Below are positions 63,781 to 64,000 of a DNA stretch of 64,000 nucleotides, in pieces. Source of the stretch: Tethya wilhelma (lineage: Eukaryota > Porifera > Demospongiae > Tethyida > Tethyidae); NCBI GenBank assembly GCA_964030475.1, contig CAXIPT010000007.1:1213745-1277744 (forward strand), in the 5' to 3' direction. Below the pieces are notes generated by a model that ran no database searches, was not told the DNA's origin, and saw only the letters and a program-made list of their open reading frames with translations. The translations under genes and the position numbers were made by a program. Position 1 is the first letter of the stretch, and each line of letters opens with the position of its first letter.

Positions 63781-64000
63781 GTGAGTACATATCTACAGTA
63801 ATGATACTTTTGTGTGTAGCAAGAATATAGAGCTCTTGTGTGCATATAATTATCAAGAGTATTATATACTCTTATGTGTGTGTACTGATGTATGTACTTC
63901 TATATGTATGTATTGATGTATACTGACAATAGAAGCCTGTACTAGTAGGCTATTACAAGAGTATTTTGTTGCCACCACTAAAAGGGAGAATAATTAGAGT

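Overview
The window is nuclear DNA of a metazoan. Genes are intron-bearing with short GT-AG introns, and families typical of animals are present: doublecortin-like kinase, OGFOD2, the Pol III subunit CRCP/RPC9, a NACHT-WD40 (NWD-type) protein, WWE/PARP proteins and a fibronectin-III receptor. Compact AT-rich spacing, expanded ROCO/PARP/NLR-type genes and Golgi pyruvyltransferase-like domains suggest a demosponge, but that placement is inference. Two single 'n' bases (1991, 55014) look like contig joins, and genes are cut off at both.

Layout. 1-~850: end of a COR-domain (ROCO-type) gene. ~1.0-1.6 kb: degenerate tandem repeat. 2-10.6 kb: three minus-strand WWE genes. One is a PARP truncated at the first n, one is a WWE protein with C-terminal repeats and no catalytic domain, and one is an intact intronless mono-ART-type PARP. 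11.3-21.2 kb and 31.8-55.3 kb: a two-part array of nine intronless paralogues or fragments of a very large fusion protein. Between the two parts lie CRCP (minus) and a 19-exon NACHT-WD40 gene (plus), divergent with only ~90 bp between start codons. 47.3-48.45 kb: a small unrecognised four-exon gene. 52.9-54.6 kb: the 3' part of an FN3 receptor gene. 54.8-55.0 kb: an orphan terminal exon. 55.5-58.0 kb: OGFOD2 (minus). 58.2 kb to the end: a doublecortin-like kinase gene running off the window.

The most unusual content is the fusion-gene array. Full-length members encode, in order: a ~10-helix triose-phosphate-translocator (TPT/SLC35)-like membrane domain; a GT32-like glycosyltransferase domain whose DXD is replaced by N-P-M; a polysaccharide pyruvyltransferase domain; and an A4GALT/A4GNT-type GT32 domain with an intact DXD. 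The TPT superfamily includes phosphoenolpyruvate (PEP) translocators, and PEP is the donor for pyruvyltransferases. One polypeptide could therefore import PEP into the Golgi lumen, pyruvylate a glycan and add a sugar. Sponge aggregation-factor glycans are known to carry pyruvylated galactose (Microciona prolifera), which gives a plausible product. Members differ in integrity: two or three have lost pyruvyltransferase signature residues, one lacks the transporter, one is frameshifted and two are fragments. Two blocks are almost identical at nucleotide level between otherwise diverged members, which suggests gene conversion.

Other notable points: the doublecortin-like kinase lacks both the beta-3 lysine and the DFG aspartate and is probably a pseudokinase. 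Two segmental duplications carried along terminal exons of neighbouring genes (CRCP, OGFOD2). Several short inverted-repeat (MITE-like) elements lie in introns and spacers. No tRNA, rRNA or CRISPR array was recognised. Exon boundaries were read by eye from splice signals and reading phase.
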